Source: NORP233 sp050186825
Lineage (GTDB): Bacteria; Planctomycetota; J058
Assembly (NCBI GenBank): GCA_050186825.1
Contig: JBFWYD010000053.1
Location: 9,424-73,423, forward strand
Length of the DNA: 64,000 nucleotides
Direction of reading: 5' to 3'
The position numbers and the translations under genes are program-made. Of the stretch, positions 24,706-34,601 are shown piece by piece (positions within the stretch are counted from its first letter, which is position 1; each line of letters starts with the position of its first letter). A model generated the notes under the pieces. The model saw only the letters and a program-made list of their open reading frames with translations. It made no database searches and was not told the origin of the DNA.

Positions 24706-25443
24706 CTACTGGCCCAGGGCGTCGTCGATCTCGCCCAGGTCGACCTTGACGTCGCTCGCGGGCGGGGCCTCGGTCTTCGAGCTCTCGGCGACCTGGGACT
24801 CGAGGGTCTGGCCGCCCTCCAGGCCCTTCTCCGCGGTCTCGAGCAGCACGCTGCCGCGCGCGAGCAGCTTCTCGACCTCCTTGCGCTGGCCCTCGTCGAG
24901 GAACTCGGAGACCTCGAGGTTGCGCTTGACCTTGCGGATCGCGAAGTCGAGCTCGGTGATCTGGGTCTCGTACTTCTCCTTCTCGCCCTCGAGGCTCTTG
25001 ATGTAGCGGTTGATCTCCTTGAACTCCTCGAGGAGCTTCTTCATCCGGAACAGCTCGGCCTTGCTGTGCTCCGTCTTCTTGCGCAGGGCGAGCAGGTCCC
25101 GCCGGGTGTCCGCGCGCTGCTGGCGCAGCTTGTTCATCACCGGGTCCAGCTTGCGCCGGATGATGGCCTTGAACTTGTCGGCGGTCTCCTCGAGCTGGGC
25201 CAGCTCCTTGTTCTTGGCCTGCTGCTCGGCCGTCTGCTGCGGCCCATCGTCGGTCTTGGCGTCGGCGGTCTTGCCAGGGACCTTGAGCTTGGTGTCCTCC
25301 TTGGCGAGGAAGCCCAGGACCATGCAGCCCATGCACATGAAGCCGCCGCCGACCAGGAACACGAGCAGCAGCACCAGCAGCTTGCTGGACCCGCCCGGAC
25401 GCGGCGAGCCGTAGGGAGTGTCCCAGTGGGGAGTCTTGCTCAC
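24706..25443 (-). CDS. Membrane-anchored coiled-coil protein, unknown function
   Basis: 245 residues from GTG 25443, supported by GAGGAGAG seven bases upstream; no ATG lies near. A short Pro/Gly-rich cytoplasmic N-terminus leads to one transmembrane helix (KLLVLLLVFLVGGGFMCMGC, about 22-45), then a long charged helix likely to form coiled coils (about 75-200) and an acidic tail. The Cys pair in the helix could allow crosslinking. I do not recognise a family; it may be a structural or scaffolding factor in the envelope. Confidence 0.8.
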   Translation of the reverse strand: MSKTPHWDTPYGSPRPGGSSKLLVLLLVFLVGGGFMCMGCMVLGFLAKEDTKLKVPGKTADAKTDDGPQQTAEQQAKNKELAQLEETADKFKAIIRRKLDPVMNKLRQQRADTRRDLLALRKKTEHSKAELFRMKKLLEEFKEINRYIKSLEGEKEKYETQITELDFAIRKVKRNLEVSEFLDEGQRKEVEKLLARGSVLLETAEKGLEGGQTLESQVAESSKTEAPPASDVKVDLGEIDDALGQ

Positions 25444-25560
25444 GAGCGCTCTCCTCGATCCAGGAAGACCGGCCTCCGCGGGCGGGAGTGAACGAAAGGA
25501 ATCAACGCTGCGCCCTCGGAGATGGCGCACAGGGTAGCACCCGCGACCCGCTCGGGGCTG

Positions 25561-25585
25561 TTCCACAGGACGACGTCCTCTGGAA
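25561..25585 (-). terminator. Hairpin downstream of the HEAT-repeat gene
   Basis: TTCCACAGGAC / GTCCTCTGGAA pair at ten of eleven positions around a GAC loop. It lies 15 bp past the stop of the minus-strand HEAT gene; no U-run follows, so termination strength is uncertain. Confidence 0.35.
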
Positions 25586-25599
25586 GCGCCCCGCGTGGC

Positions 25600-27408
25600 T
25601 CAGCGGAACTCCTTGGGACGCTTGGCCCAGGCCTCGCGCCAGGCCCCCGGAGAGGCGGGCGAGGAGCCCTGGAAGCGCTGGACGAGGGCGACCCGGGCCG
25701 TGGCGCTCACGGCCGCGGCGGGGTGCTCGAGCAGGTCGAGGAGCGCGGGGACGCCGAGCGCAGGGGGCAGCGCGCGCGCGTAGCGGGCGGTCTCCAGGCC
25801 GAGGGCCGCGTCCGCCCGCAGGGCCGGGCGCGCGCGCCACAGGCCCAGGACCCAGGTCGAGCGCCGGGGCTCGACCTCGCCCAGGGAGCGGGCCGCCTCC
25901 ACCCACAGCCGGGCCTCCTCGGGGCGGCGGACCACCTCCGGGGCGCGCTCCAGGGGCGCCGCCCCGCGCTGGTCCCCGAGCGCGATCAGCCCGCGGAGGG
26001 CCGCGCGGCGCACCGTGCTCTCGGCGTCGCCGAGGGCCTGCTCCAGCGCCACGCGCGCCGCGACGCTGGCGCGCTCGCGGGCGCGCCGGGCCAGCGCGTC
26101 CACGGCCTCGCGTCGGAGCGCGGCAGCGGTCGCGGCGCTCCCCGCCAGGGTCAGGAGGGAGCGCTCGTCCCCGCCCAGGCGGCCGAGCGCGTGGACGGCG
26201 GCCTGCCGCGCCGCGGGCGCCTGGCTCTCGTCCTGGGCCAGCTCGCCGAGGTCGAGGACGAGCGCCTCGAGGTCGAAGACCTCGCAGAGCGCGGCGAGGC
26301 GCGCGCGCCGCGCGCCCTGGGGGTCGGCGGTGCGCAGCTGGGCGCGGAGGGGGGCGGTCAAGGCGACGGCCGGGGCGGCCTCGAGCCCCTCGAGCGCGGC
26401 CTCGGCGCGCTCTCGCTCGGGTGCTGTGGCGTCCTCGACCAGGGCCGCCAGCAGCTCCTCGTCGGCGCGGCTCGGGTCGAGGATGACCAGCGCGGCGCGC
26501 GCCGCCGCGCGGGCCTGGCGCCCGCGGCGCTCCTCGCGCGCCAGGCGCCGCAGGGCCCCCTCCGCCTCGCCCCAGCGCAGCCGGGCCAGCGCCAGCGCCA
26601 GCGCTGCGCGCGCCTCGTCGCTCGTGGCCTCGTCCCGCAGGAGGTCGCGGCACAGGTCCAGCGGCCGCGCGCCCCGCGCGCGGGCCAGCTGCTCGAGGGC
26701 GGCCATCCCCGCCTCGACGTCGCCCTGGGCGAGCAACACCGGCAGGGCGCGCTCCAGCGCCGCGAGCGCGCCGCGCGCTGCGAGCCCCTCGGCCGCCGCG
26801 GCGCGCACCCCGCGTTCGGGGTCGCGGAGCCGGTCCCAGAGGGCCGCCGTGGCCAGCGCGCCCGAGAGCCCCGCGGCGCAGCGCACCGCCCGCAGGCGAC
26901 GCTCCGGCGGCGCGAGCCACAGGGGGTCGCTCAGGAGTTCGAGCAGCTCGGCCGGGCCCTCGGGCGGGAGCCCCTCGCTGATGGTCTGGGCGTCGGCCGC
27001 GCGCGAGAGGAGCGAGAGCACCGCCTCGCGGGTGACCGCGCGCGCGCGCGCCGCCGAGGCGACCTCGGCCAGGCTGGCGGGGAGTCGCGCCGGGGCGGGG
27101 AACAGGTCGAGCGACTCTGCGACGACCGCGAGCACGTGCAGCGCGCCCTCGCGCGCGCGCGGCGCGGCGCCCTCGTCCGCGGCGATCCGGCCCAGGCGCT
27201 GGTTGAGGAAGGGCTCTCGCCGACGCCACTCGAGCAGCGCCTCGTCGCCGCGGCTGGGAGGGGCGTGGACCGTGCTCAGCCAGCCCGCCAGGTCCTGCTC
27301 CTGACCCCGCAGCGGGGCCGCGACCAGCGCCACGAGCGCCAGGACCAGCCCGGCAGCGAGCGGCCGGGCGGTCCACAGCTCGGTGAGCCGACTCGGAGCG
27401 CGGCTCAC
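25600..27408 (-). CDS. Exported HEAT-repeat protein
   Basis: 602 residues from GTG 27408, which overlaps the stop of the preceding gene (GTGA). The signal/anchor is LAAGLVLALVALVAAPLRGQ. The rest is helical repeats rich in Ala/Leu/Arg with recurring VRRAAL, VRAAAAEGLA, ARQAAVHALGRLG and similar units, typical of HEAT/PBS-lyase-like repeats (at least ten). It should act outside the cytoplasm as a protein-binding scaffold. Tight coupling to the TerB-like gene suggests they form one unit. Confidence 0.85.
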   Translation of the reverse strand: MSRAPSRLTELWTARPLAAGLVLALVALVAAPLRGQEQDLAGWLSTVHAPPSRGDEALLEWRRREPFLNQRLGRIAADEGAAPRAREGALHVLAVVAESLDLFPAPARLPASLAEVASAARARAVTREAVLSLLSRAADAQTISEGLPPEGPAELLELLSDPLWLAPPERRLRAVRCAAGLSGALATAALWDRLRDPERGVRAAAAEGLAARGALAALERALPVLLAQGDVEAGMAALEQLARARGARPLDLCRDLLRDEATSDEARAALALALARLRWGEAEGALRRLAREERRGRQARAAARAALVILDPSRADEELLAALVEDATAPERERAEAALEGLEAAPAVALTAPLRAQLRTADPQGARRARLAALCEVFDLEALVLDLGELAQDESQAPAARQAAVHALGRLGGDERSLLTLAGSAATAAALRREAVDALARRARERASVAARVALEQALGDAESTVRRAALRGLIALGDQRGAAPLERAPEVVRRPEEARLWVEAARSLGEVEPRRSTWVLGLWRARPALRADAALGLETARYARALPPALGVPALLDLLEHPAAAVSATARVALVQRFQGSSPASPGAWREAWAKRPKEFR

Positions 27409-29210
27409 AGCCCGAGCGCGCGGCGGATCTCGCCCAGCCGCTCGTGCTCGCTGCGCGTCAGCTGCTCGTCGGCCCAGGCCACGCGCTCGCACTCGGCGAG
27501 CACCCGGGCGCGCAGCTCCGCGTCCTGGGCCCGCAGGAGCGCGTAGGCCCGCGCCAGCGCCGGGCTGCCAGGGGCGATGGCCGCGAAGCTCCCGTCGAGC
27601 GCGAAGCCGCGCGGGAGCTGAAGCGCCTCGCGCACGACCTTTCGCTCGGCCTCGCTGAAGCCCTGGTCGCTCTTCGCCACGTAGGCGAGCAGCGCCCCGA
27701 CCGCGCTGCGCAGCGCGTCGGCGCGCGCGGCCGCGGCCCCCGCCCCCGTCGCAGGTGCAGCTCCTGGCGCAGCACTGCCTGCCGCCGCGCGGGAGGGCCC
27801 TGCGTCGGCGAGCGGGGAGGTGTCGCGCAGCGCCAAGCCCTCCACGTCGCCGCCTTGGCCGGGCGGGAGCGTCGCGGGTTCGTCGTCCGCGAGCGGGGAC
27901 TGGTCGCAGAACACCAGGCCTAGGTCGGGCTCCTCCGCGCAGGCAGTGGGGGTGTCGAGCCCCGCGTCCGGCTCGGCGGGCGGCGCCTCGTCGCTGGCGT
28001 GGAGGCGGATCATCAGCCGCGAGCCGCCGTCAAGGGCGGGCTCGCCCGCGTCCTCGCCCCGCGGACCATCGCCCCGCGGGCTGACCGTGATCGGCTGCGC
28101 GTCGGCGGCGCGCGCGCGCGCGGCGACCGAGATCGGCTTCGCGTCGCGCGGGGCGACGGTGATCGGCAGGGAGTCCGCAGGGACCTCGACCCGCTGGCGG
28201 ATCACGATCTCTCCGCAGGAGGCGTTCGTCTTGGCCCGGCGCCGACTCGGGCGCTCGCCGCGCGCGGGCGGCGTCCTGCCCGAGGCCCCCGTCCCCGAGG
28301 CGCCCGTCCCCGAGGCGCCCGTCCCCGAGGCCCCCATCCCCGACAAGCGGCGAGGCGGCCGCCGCTCGCGGCGCTGCTCCTCGCCGCCGGGGGCGTCGGG
28401 GTCGGGCGCCTTGACCCGCGGCCCGAGCGCCAGGAGCTGCTCCAGGGCGGCGGCCGCGCGGCGCGCACGCTCGGGGTTGCTCACCTGGAGCGTCGCCCGC
28501 CGGTCGCTCAGGGCCAGGCGCAGCTCGCCGAAGGTGACCTCGAGGCCTGACTCGGAGAGCCCGACGTCGCCGGGGGTGCTCTCGTCGGCCGGCTGCGAGC
28601 GGATGATGCTGCGCAGGGCCACCTCCTCGTAGGGCACCACCCACTGGTAGCGCTCGCGCCGCAGCACCACCGCGTTGGGCAGGAACACCAGGCTCTGGGA
28701 GGGCGCGTCGATGGCCCAGGCCGAGACGTTGGCGCTCAGGTGCGGCAGCGCGTCCTGGAGGACGGTGGCCGCCTCCTCGCGCAGGCCGTACTTGCCGGCG
28801 TGGCAGGAGAGCAGCTTCTCGGTCCCGCCCAGGGCGGCGGCCAGGGCGCAGGCCAGCGCGAAGCGCTCGACCACGCGCGGGTCCTCGAGGTCATAGACGA
28901 AGGTCTCGCCGCGGGGCGCGGTGAAGAATCCCCCGCGGATCGGCCCCGTCACGTGGTCGTTGAGGCGCGCGAAGAAGTCCCGCGAGCGCATCGGCAGCAG
29001 CCGGCCGACGGCCTGCGCGAAGCTCTCCGGCTCGCGCTCGTCGCCCTGCCGGCGGACCCAGTAGCGCCAGCGCCCCTCGCGCAGGGCGGCGAAGTAGGCC
29101 TGTCCGGCCACGGGCAGGACCACGCCGCGCACCCAGTCGTCGTCCTCGACGCCGAAGCTCCCGGCGATCCCCTTGAAGGCCTTCTTCTGCCGCGCGCCGA
29201 TCAGGGCCAT
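27405..29210 (-). CDS. Large cytosolic protein with C-terminal TerB-like domain
   Basis: 601 residues from ATG 29210 (a TTG at 29219 is a weaker alternative). Residues about 1-280 form a mixed alpha/beta region I cannot name. A low-complexity Gly-Ala-Ser-Gly-Thr repeat and a basic patch follow, then a strand-rich disordered stretch with repeated 'PITV' phrases. The C-terminal ~110 residues look like a TerB/DnaJ-N fold: AVGALLAYVAKSDQGFSEAE and ERVAWADEQLTRSEHERLGEI. No membrane segment is seen. Coupled to the HEAT gene; possibly involved in envelope stress or metal responses, but this is only family-based inference. Confidence 0.7.
   Translation of the reverse strand: MALIGARQKKAFKGIAGSFGVEDDDWVRGVVLPVAGQAYFAALREGRWRYWVRRQGDEREPESFAQAVGRLLPMRSRDFFARLNDHVTGPIRGGFFTAPRGETFVYDLEDPRVVERFALACALAAALGGTEKLLSCHAGKYGLREEAATVLQDALPHLSANVSAWAIDAPSQSLVFLPNAVVLRRERYQWVVPYEEVALRSIIRSQPADESTPGDVGLSESGLEVTFGELRLALSDRRATLQVSNPERARRAAAALEQLLALGPRVKAPDPDAPGGEEQRRERRPPRRLSGMGASGTGASGTGASGTGASGRTPPARGERPSRRRAKTNASCGEIVIRQRVEVPADSLPITVAPRDAKPISVAARARAADAQPITVSPRGDGPRGEDAGEPALDGGSRLMIRLHASDEAPPAEPDAGLDTPTACAEEPDLGLVFCDQSPLADDEPATLPPGQGGDVEGLALRDTSPLADAGPSRAAAGSAAPGAAPATGAGAAAARADALRSAVGALLAYVAKSDQGFSEAERKVVREALQLPRGFALDGSFAAIAPGSPALARAYALLRAQDAELRARVLAECERVAWADEQLTRSEHERLGEIRRALGL
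28279..28343. repeat. 15-bp tandem repeats encoding TGASG units
   Basis: About four copies of a CCCGAGGCGCCCGTC-like unit encode, on the minus strand, GASGTGASGTGASG in the linker of the TerB-like protein. Copies are nearly identical, suggesting recent slippage. Confidence 0.8.
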
Positions 29211-29288
29211 GGCGCCCAAGGTAGCAGTCGCAGGCGGGGTTCGCCCCAGGCCCGACTCACCCGGAACCAGCCAGCCAGGAAGGGCCGC

Positions 29289-30764
29289 TCAGTAGTTGGC
29301 CTGGAACCACTCGGCGAAGGCCTGGTCGAGCGCGGCCGGCGTCTCCTGGCCGAAGGCCTCGGCGAAGGAGGCCTCGATCCCCTGCTTCTTCGCGTCCGAG
29401 ACCTGGAGCAGCTTGATCAGCGCGCCCTTGCGGGTGGCCAGCAAGAAGTCGATGAACGCGGTCGCCAGGGCGTTGTCGATGCGGTTCATCGAGTTGAGGT
29501 CCTTGTAGAGCCCCAGGGTCGCGGGCGGGTCGACGCGGAAGTTGTCGACCCCCCAGCGGGCCAGCGAGCGCAGCTGCGCGTAGTCCCCGGCCTGCAGGCG
29601 CTGCTCGTCGCGCGATTTGCTGCCGATGGGCACCGTGCGAATCATGGCCTGCCCGGAGACGTGCGCCGAGTAGTAGCGAGCCAGCCCCTGGACCAGGTAG
29701 GTCGGGCGGCGGTCGCCGAAGCGCTGGTTGATCACCTGGAAGGCGATGCGCTGGGCCGGCCACTCGAGCAGGAACTTGCCCGCGGCCCGGTTGTCGCACA
29801 CCAGGAGCTTCTCCTCGCGCCACCAGGCCGAGACGAAGGTCAGCCCGCGCCCCGCGATGCGCAGGTCCTTGTCGGTGACCACGCGCTGGAGGAAGCGGTC
29901 GTGCTGCGCCGCGCCGTCGAGCATCAGGAACAGCATCGGCGTGAACGGCCCCTGCGCGCCGCCGGTGGCCACGCGCTCGCCCCCGAACACGCTGTTGGGC
30001 ACCCCGAGCAGGTCCGCGTGCATGGCCGCGTAAGCGACCTCGGCCGACTTGGCGATGGTCTCGAGCTGCGCGAGCTGGACCTTGCCCTTGACCCCCGCGG
30101 CCCAGCAGTGCCGCCCCTTCACGAACTCCAGCTCGAGCCCGAGCGCCTGCTCCAGCTTGGGGAAGGGCGAGGCCTTGAGCGGCTCGGGCGCGGGGACCTT
30201 GGCCAGGGCCTCGGCGTAGCGACCCATGACCTCGGCCTCGCGGCGCTGCACCCAGCGCCCCTTGCTCCCGAGGAAGCCGAGCACCTTGCGCGCGTCCTCG
30301 TCGTCGCCGTCGTAGCAGAGCATCCGCCGCGCGACCGGGGCCAGCTCCTCGGGCTTCATCTGCCCGCGCTGCCCGCGGTCGAGGACCTCGCCCAGCTCCT
30401 CGCCCGCGAGCTTGACCAGCTCCCCGTGCCCCGGCTCGAACTCGGGCGCGAGCTTCTCGGGGAGCGCGGGCTGGACCTCGGGCAGGAGCAGCTTGAGCTT
30501 GGGGTGGTCCGGGTCGAGGCGCTGGAGGTAGCGCAGCTCGAGCCAGGCCTCCCACTCGGCCTTGTCCTTCTGCAGGCGCTTGGCGAGGGCCAGGTGCTCC
30601 TTGATCAGCTTGCGCTCGGCCGCGCGCTGGCGGTCGGCGAGCTTCTCGGCGTCCCGGATCGGGCTGCCCGCGCGCTTCTTGCGGTCAGCCTGCGCGGGGC
30701 CCGCGGCCAGGCAGAGCGCTCCGGCCAGGGCCAGGAGGATCAGCGAGGGCTGCCGAGAGATCAC
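29289..30764 (-). CDS. Secreted peptidase-MA/DUF1570-like protein lacking HExxH
   Basis: 491 residues with a signal peptide (LILLALAGALCLAAGPAQA). A charged helical N-terminus leads to a region resembling the DUF1570/peptidase-MA-like proteins abundant in planctomycetes. The expected zinc site HExxH reads IAFQVINQRFG, and the downstream 'WLxEGxAxYY' element reads YLVQGLARYYSAH, so both catalytic and zinc-binding residues look lost. Probably a periplasmic or surface pseudoenzyme or binding protein. It lies 42 bp upstream of nothing obviously related (pyrophosphatase precedes it on the same strand). Confidence 0.65.
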   Translation of the reverse strand: MISRQPSLILLALAGALCLAAGPAQADRKKRAGSPIRDAEKLADRQRAAERKLIKEHLALAKRLQKDKAEWEAWLELRYLQRLDPDHPKLKLLLPEVQPALPEKLAPEFEPGHGELVKLAGEELGEVLDRGQRGQMKPEELAPVARRMLCYDGDDEDARKVLGFLGSKGRWVQRREAEVMGRYAEALAKVPAPEPLKASPFPKLEQALGLELEFVKGRHCWAAGVKGKVQLAQLETIAKSAEVAYAAMHADLLGVPNSVFGGERVATGGAQGPFTPMLFLMLDGAAQHDRFLQRVVTDKDLRIAGRGLTFVSAWWREEKLLVCDNRAAGKFLLEWPAQRIAFQVINQRFGDRRPTYLVQGLARYYSAHVSGQAMIRTVPIGSKSRDEQRLQAGDYAQLRSLARWGVDNFRVDPPATLGLYKDLNSMNRIDNALATAFIDFLLATRKGALIKLLQVSDAKKQGIEASFAEAFGQETPAALDQAFAEWFQANY

Positions 30765-30806
30765 GCGGGGATCATAGCCAGCGCGCCGCCGGCGCGCCGC
30801 AGCGCC

Positions 30807-31418
30807 TCAGGTGCTGATCTTGCTGAACTTCTCCGCGTAGTCGTCCATGGACGCCACGATCACCTGGTGCGCCGTCGCGGCGCCGTAGCTGCCGTCGAAG
30901 CGGATCCGCTGCTCGCCGCTCGGCTTGAGCTTGTAGGTGAGGAAGTAGTGGCGCAGGCGCTCGATCAGGGCCGAGGGCGCCTGGTCGAGGTCGGCGACCT
31001 CCGCGTAGAGGTCGTCGTTCTGGAGCACGGCCACGATCTTGTCGTCGGCCTCGCCGCCGTCGACCATCCGCAGCCCGCCGATCACCCGCGCGTTGAGCAG
31101 CACCTCGGCGCGCGTGATCGGGCGCTCGGCCAGCACGCAGATGTCGAGCGGGTCGCCGTCCCCCGCGCTGCTGGTGGGCGAGAGCGCCTGCACGCGCGGC
31201 CCGCAGTAGGTCTGGGGCACGAAGCCGTAGAGCGCGGGCACCTGCGAGGAGTAGCGCTGCGGGCGGTCGACCCGCAGGTAGCCGCTCTCCTTGTCGACCT
31301 CGTACTTCACGTGGTCGAAGGGCGTGATCTCGATGTAGGCGTGGACGACGCGGGGGACGTCGGGGCCCGAGGACAGGCCGTGCCAGGGATGGGGGCGCCA
31401 GCGCGAGTAGGAGGGCAT
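30807..31418 (-). CDS. ppa: Inorganic pyrophosphatase (family I)
   Basis: 203 residues from ATG 31418. The family signature appears as VKYEVDKESGYLRVDR and the metal-binding GDGDPLDICVL (D-x-D-P-x-D), then KIVAVLQNDD and a C-terminal HYFLTYK. It hydrolyses pyrophosphate in the cytosol and drives biosynthetic reactions. The length fits bacterial family I enzymes (about 170-210). Upstream, a strong hairpin separates it from the previous minus-strand gene, so it probably has its own promoter; CATACT just before the start could be a -10. Confidence 0.9.
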   Translation of the reverse strand: MPSYSRWRPHPWHGLSSGPDVPRVVHAYIEITPFDHVKYEVDKESGYLRVDRPQRYSSQVPALYGFVPQTYCGPRVQALSPTSSAGDGDPLDICVLAERPITRAEVLLNARVIGGLRMVDGGEADDKIVAVLQNDDLYAEVADLDQAPSALIERLRHYFLTYKLKPSGEQRIRFDGSYGAATAHQVIVASMDDYAEKFSKIST

Positions 31419-31478
31419 GGGGCCAAGTATGGCAGATCCAGGCAAGGCGCAGGCAGGGCAGCGGCGCCCCACAACGCG

Positions 31479-31512
31479 CGCGGCCGCGTCCCCTCGATGG
31501 GGCGCGGCCGCG
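31479..31512 (-). terminator. Strong GC hairpin after the 525-residue secreted protein gene
   Basis: CGCGGCCGCG (31479-31488) pairs perfectly with 31503-31512 and the inner CCCC pairs with GGGG, leaving one bulged T and a TCGAT loop: a 14-bp stem. On the minus strand it follows the stop at 31538 by 25 bp and is followed by TTGT. Confidence 0.6.
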
Positions 31513-31537
31513 TTCGCGCTCGAGCGTCCGACCCGCG

Positions 31538-33115
31538 TCAGTCCGCTTGGCGGATCGTGAGCACCTCGCCGCGCTTGCGCACGACGCCGTGGATCGAGAG
31601 CTCGGCCAGCGCCTCGCGCAGGCGGAGGACCACGCCGCGGCCGGCGTAGTTGGCGCGGTAGGTGGCCTCGTCGCCCTCGAGGGCCACGAGCTCCCAGTCG
31701 CGGAACTGACCCTTGCGGCGCAGGAGCCCCACGATCTCCTCGGCCTCGTCCTCGCCGATGCGGAACCGCAGCTGGTAGCGCTCGCCGGCGGGCTCGGGCG
31801 CCGCGCTCTGGGCGGGCGGGGGCGCCGGCTGGCTGGCCACCGGCGCCGGGGCCGGAGCCTGGACCTTGCCCTGGGTCGAGCGGCAGTGCGAGAGCAGCAG
31901 GGCGCGCGCGACGCGCAGGCCCACGGCCCGGCCAATGTCGCGGGCGTAGTGCTCGGCCTGGGCGCTGATCGCCTCGGCGCTGGCGACCCAGGGCTCGTGC
32001 AGGCCCTCGACGTCGGCCTCGAAGGCGTCCTTGCGCTCGGAGAAGCTGCTCAGGTTGAAGTGGCTGACGACCGTCGCGCTGTCGCGGTGGTAGGCGCGGC
32101 CCGTGACCCCCTGGCAGCGCAGGCTGCCGCGGTAGACCTGGGCCTGGGCCGACTCGCCGGGGAAGGGCTCGAAGGCCACGCCGCCGCGGATCGCCACGAC
32201 CAGGCCCGCGTCGGCGGGCCGCTGGACGCGGCGCAGGCGGAAGCGCTGGAGGGTGTCGGTCAGCGCGCTCTCGGCCACGGCGCCGGCGCGCTGGGTGGGC
32301 GCGCGGAAGCCGTGGGCCAGCGCCACGAAGGTGGGGAAGGTGCTGCCGTCGATCCCGAGCGCGTCGAGCAGGCGGTCGAGGGCCTCGCCCAGGTTGACCT
32401 TGACCCGCAGGATCGGGAGCCGCCCCGAGGCCAGGCGCGGGTCGCGGAAGGCGGGGAGCAGGGCGTCGCGCAGGGCCACGCGGCGCTCGGGCGGGAGCGC
32501 GCCCAGCACTGGCGCGCCGAGGAGGCCGCCCAGCAGGCGCTCGGCCAGGTCGCGCTTTCCCTGGGCGATGTCGCGCGACTCGTCGCCGCGCAGGCGCTGG
32601 GTCAGGGTGCGGTCGGTCCCGGCGGCGACGTCGAGGCCGAGCTCACGGATCGGCGTGGGCTCCTCGAGGTCCAGCTCGGGCGCGGGCTCGGCTCGGCGCG
32701 GCGCAGCGCGGGGCGCGGGGCGCGGCTCCGGCTCGGCGCGCGACGCGGGCGCGCGGGGCCTCTCGGGCCGGGGCTGGGCCGGCTGGGGGTGGGCCGGCTG
32801 CGGCTCCTCGCCCTGGGGTTGGGGAGCGGGCGACTGGTCGGGGGCCGGGGCCGGCAGCGCGGGGGCCTCGGGCGGAGTCGGGTCCTGGTCGTCGGCCGCC
32901 AGCGTGGGGACGTGGCCGCGGATCCGCTGGAGCTCGCGCTCCTGGGCGCGCACGCGCTCCTTCAGCAGGCGGAGCTCCTCCGCGCGGCGGCCCTGCTCGC
33001 GCAGCTCGCGCGGCCAGAGGGGGTCTTCGAGGGGTGGAGAGGTCTGCGGGCCCTGCTGAGCGAGGGCCAGGCCAGCGCAAGAGATCAGGACCAGCGGAAC
33101 CAGGCGAGGGGTCAT
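31538..33115 (-). CDS. Secreted Pro-rich protein of unknown function
   Basis: 525 residues from ATG 33115, supported by GGAGGAG five bases upstream. Signal peptide LVPLVLISCAGLALAQ; a coiled coil (about 30-62); a long Pro/Ala/Glu-rich stretch (about 70-165); then a globular region beginning ELGLDVAAGTDRTLTQRLRG, with VVAIRGGVAFEPFPGESAQAQ and strands suggestive of an envelope-protein fold; a short Pro-rich spacer; and a ~80-residue C-terminal domain starting RYQLRFRIGEDE. The overall layout recalls FlgT/CsgG-type periplasmic proteins, but I cannot assign a family. Confidence 0.75.
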   Translation of the reverse strand: MTPRLVPLVLISCAGLALAQQGPQTSPPLEDPLWPRELREQGRRAEELRLLKERVRAQERELQRIRGHVPTLAADDQDPTPPEAPALPAPAPDQSPAPQPQGEEPQPAHPQPAQPRPERPRAPASRAEPEPRPAPRAAPRRAEPAPELDLEEPTPIRELGLDVAAGTDRTLTQRLRGDESRDIAQGKRDLAERLLGGLLGAPVLGALPPERRVALRDALLPAFRDPRLASGRLPILRVKVNLGEALDRLLDALGIDGSTFPTFVALAHGFRAPTQRAGAVAESALTDTLQRFRLRRVQRPADAGLVVAIRGGVAFEPFPGESAQAQVYRGSLRCQGVTGRAYHRDSATVVSHFNLSSFSERKDAFEADVEGLHEPWVASAEAISAQAEHYARDIGRAVGLRVARALLLSHCRSTQGKVQAPAPAPVASQPAPPPAQSAAPEPAGERYQLRFRIGEDEAEEIVGLLRRKGQFRDWELVALEGDEATYRANYAGRGVVLRLREALAELSIHGVVRKRGEVLTIRQAD

Positions 33116-33182
33116 AGCTCCTCCGTGTGCAGCCGACGGGACGCGGGGGCCCCGTCCGCTCTTCACCGGGGAGCGCTCGCCC

Positions 33183-34597
<1,415 letters not shown>

Positions 34598-34601
<4 letters not shown>

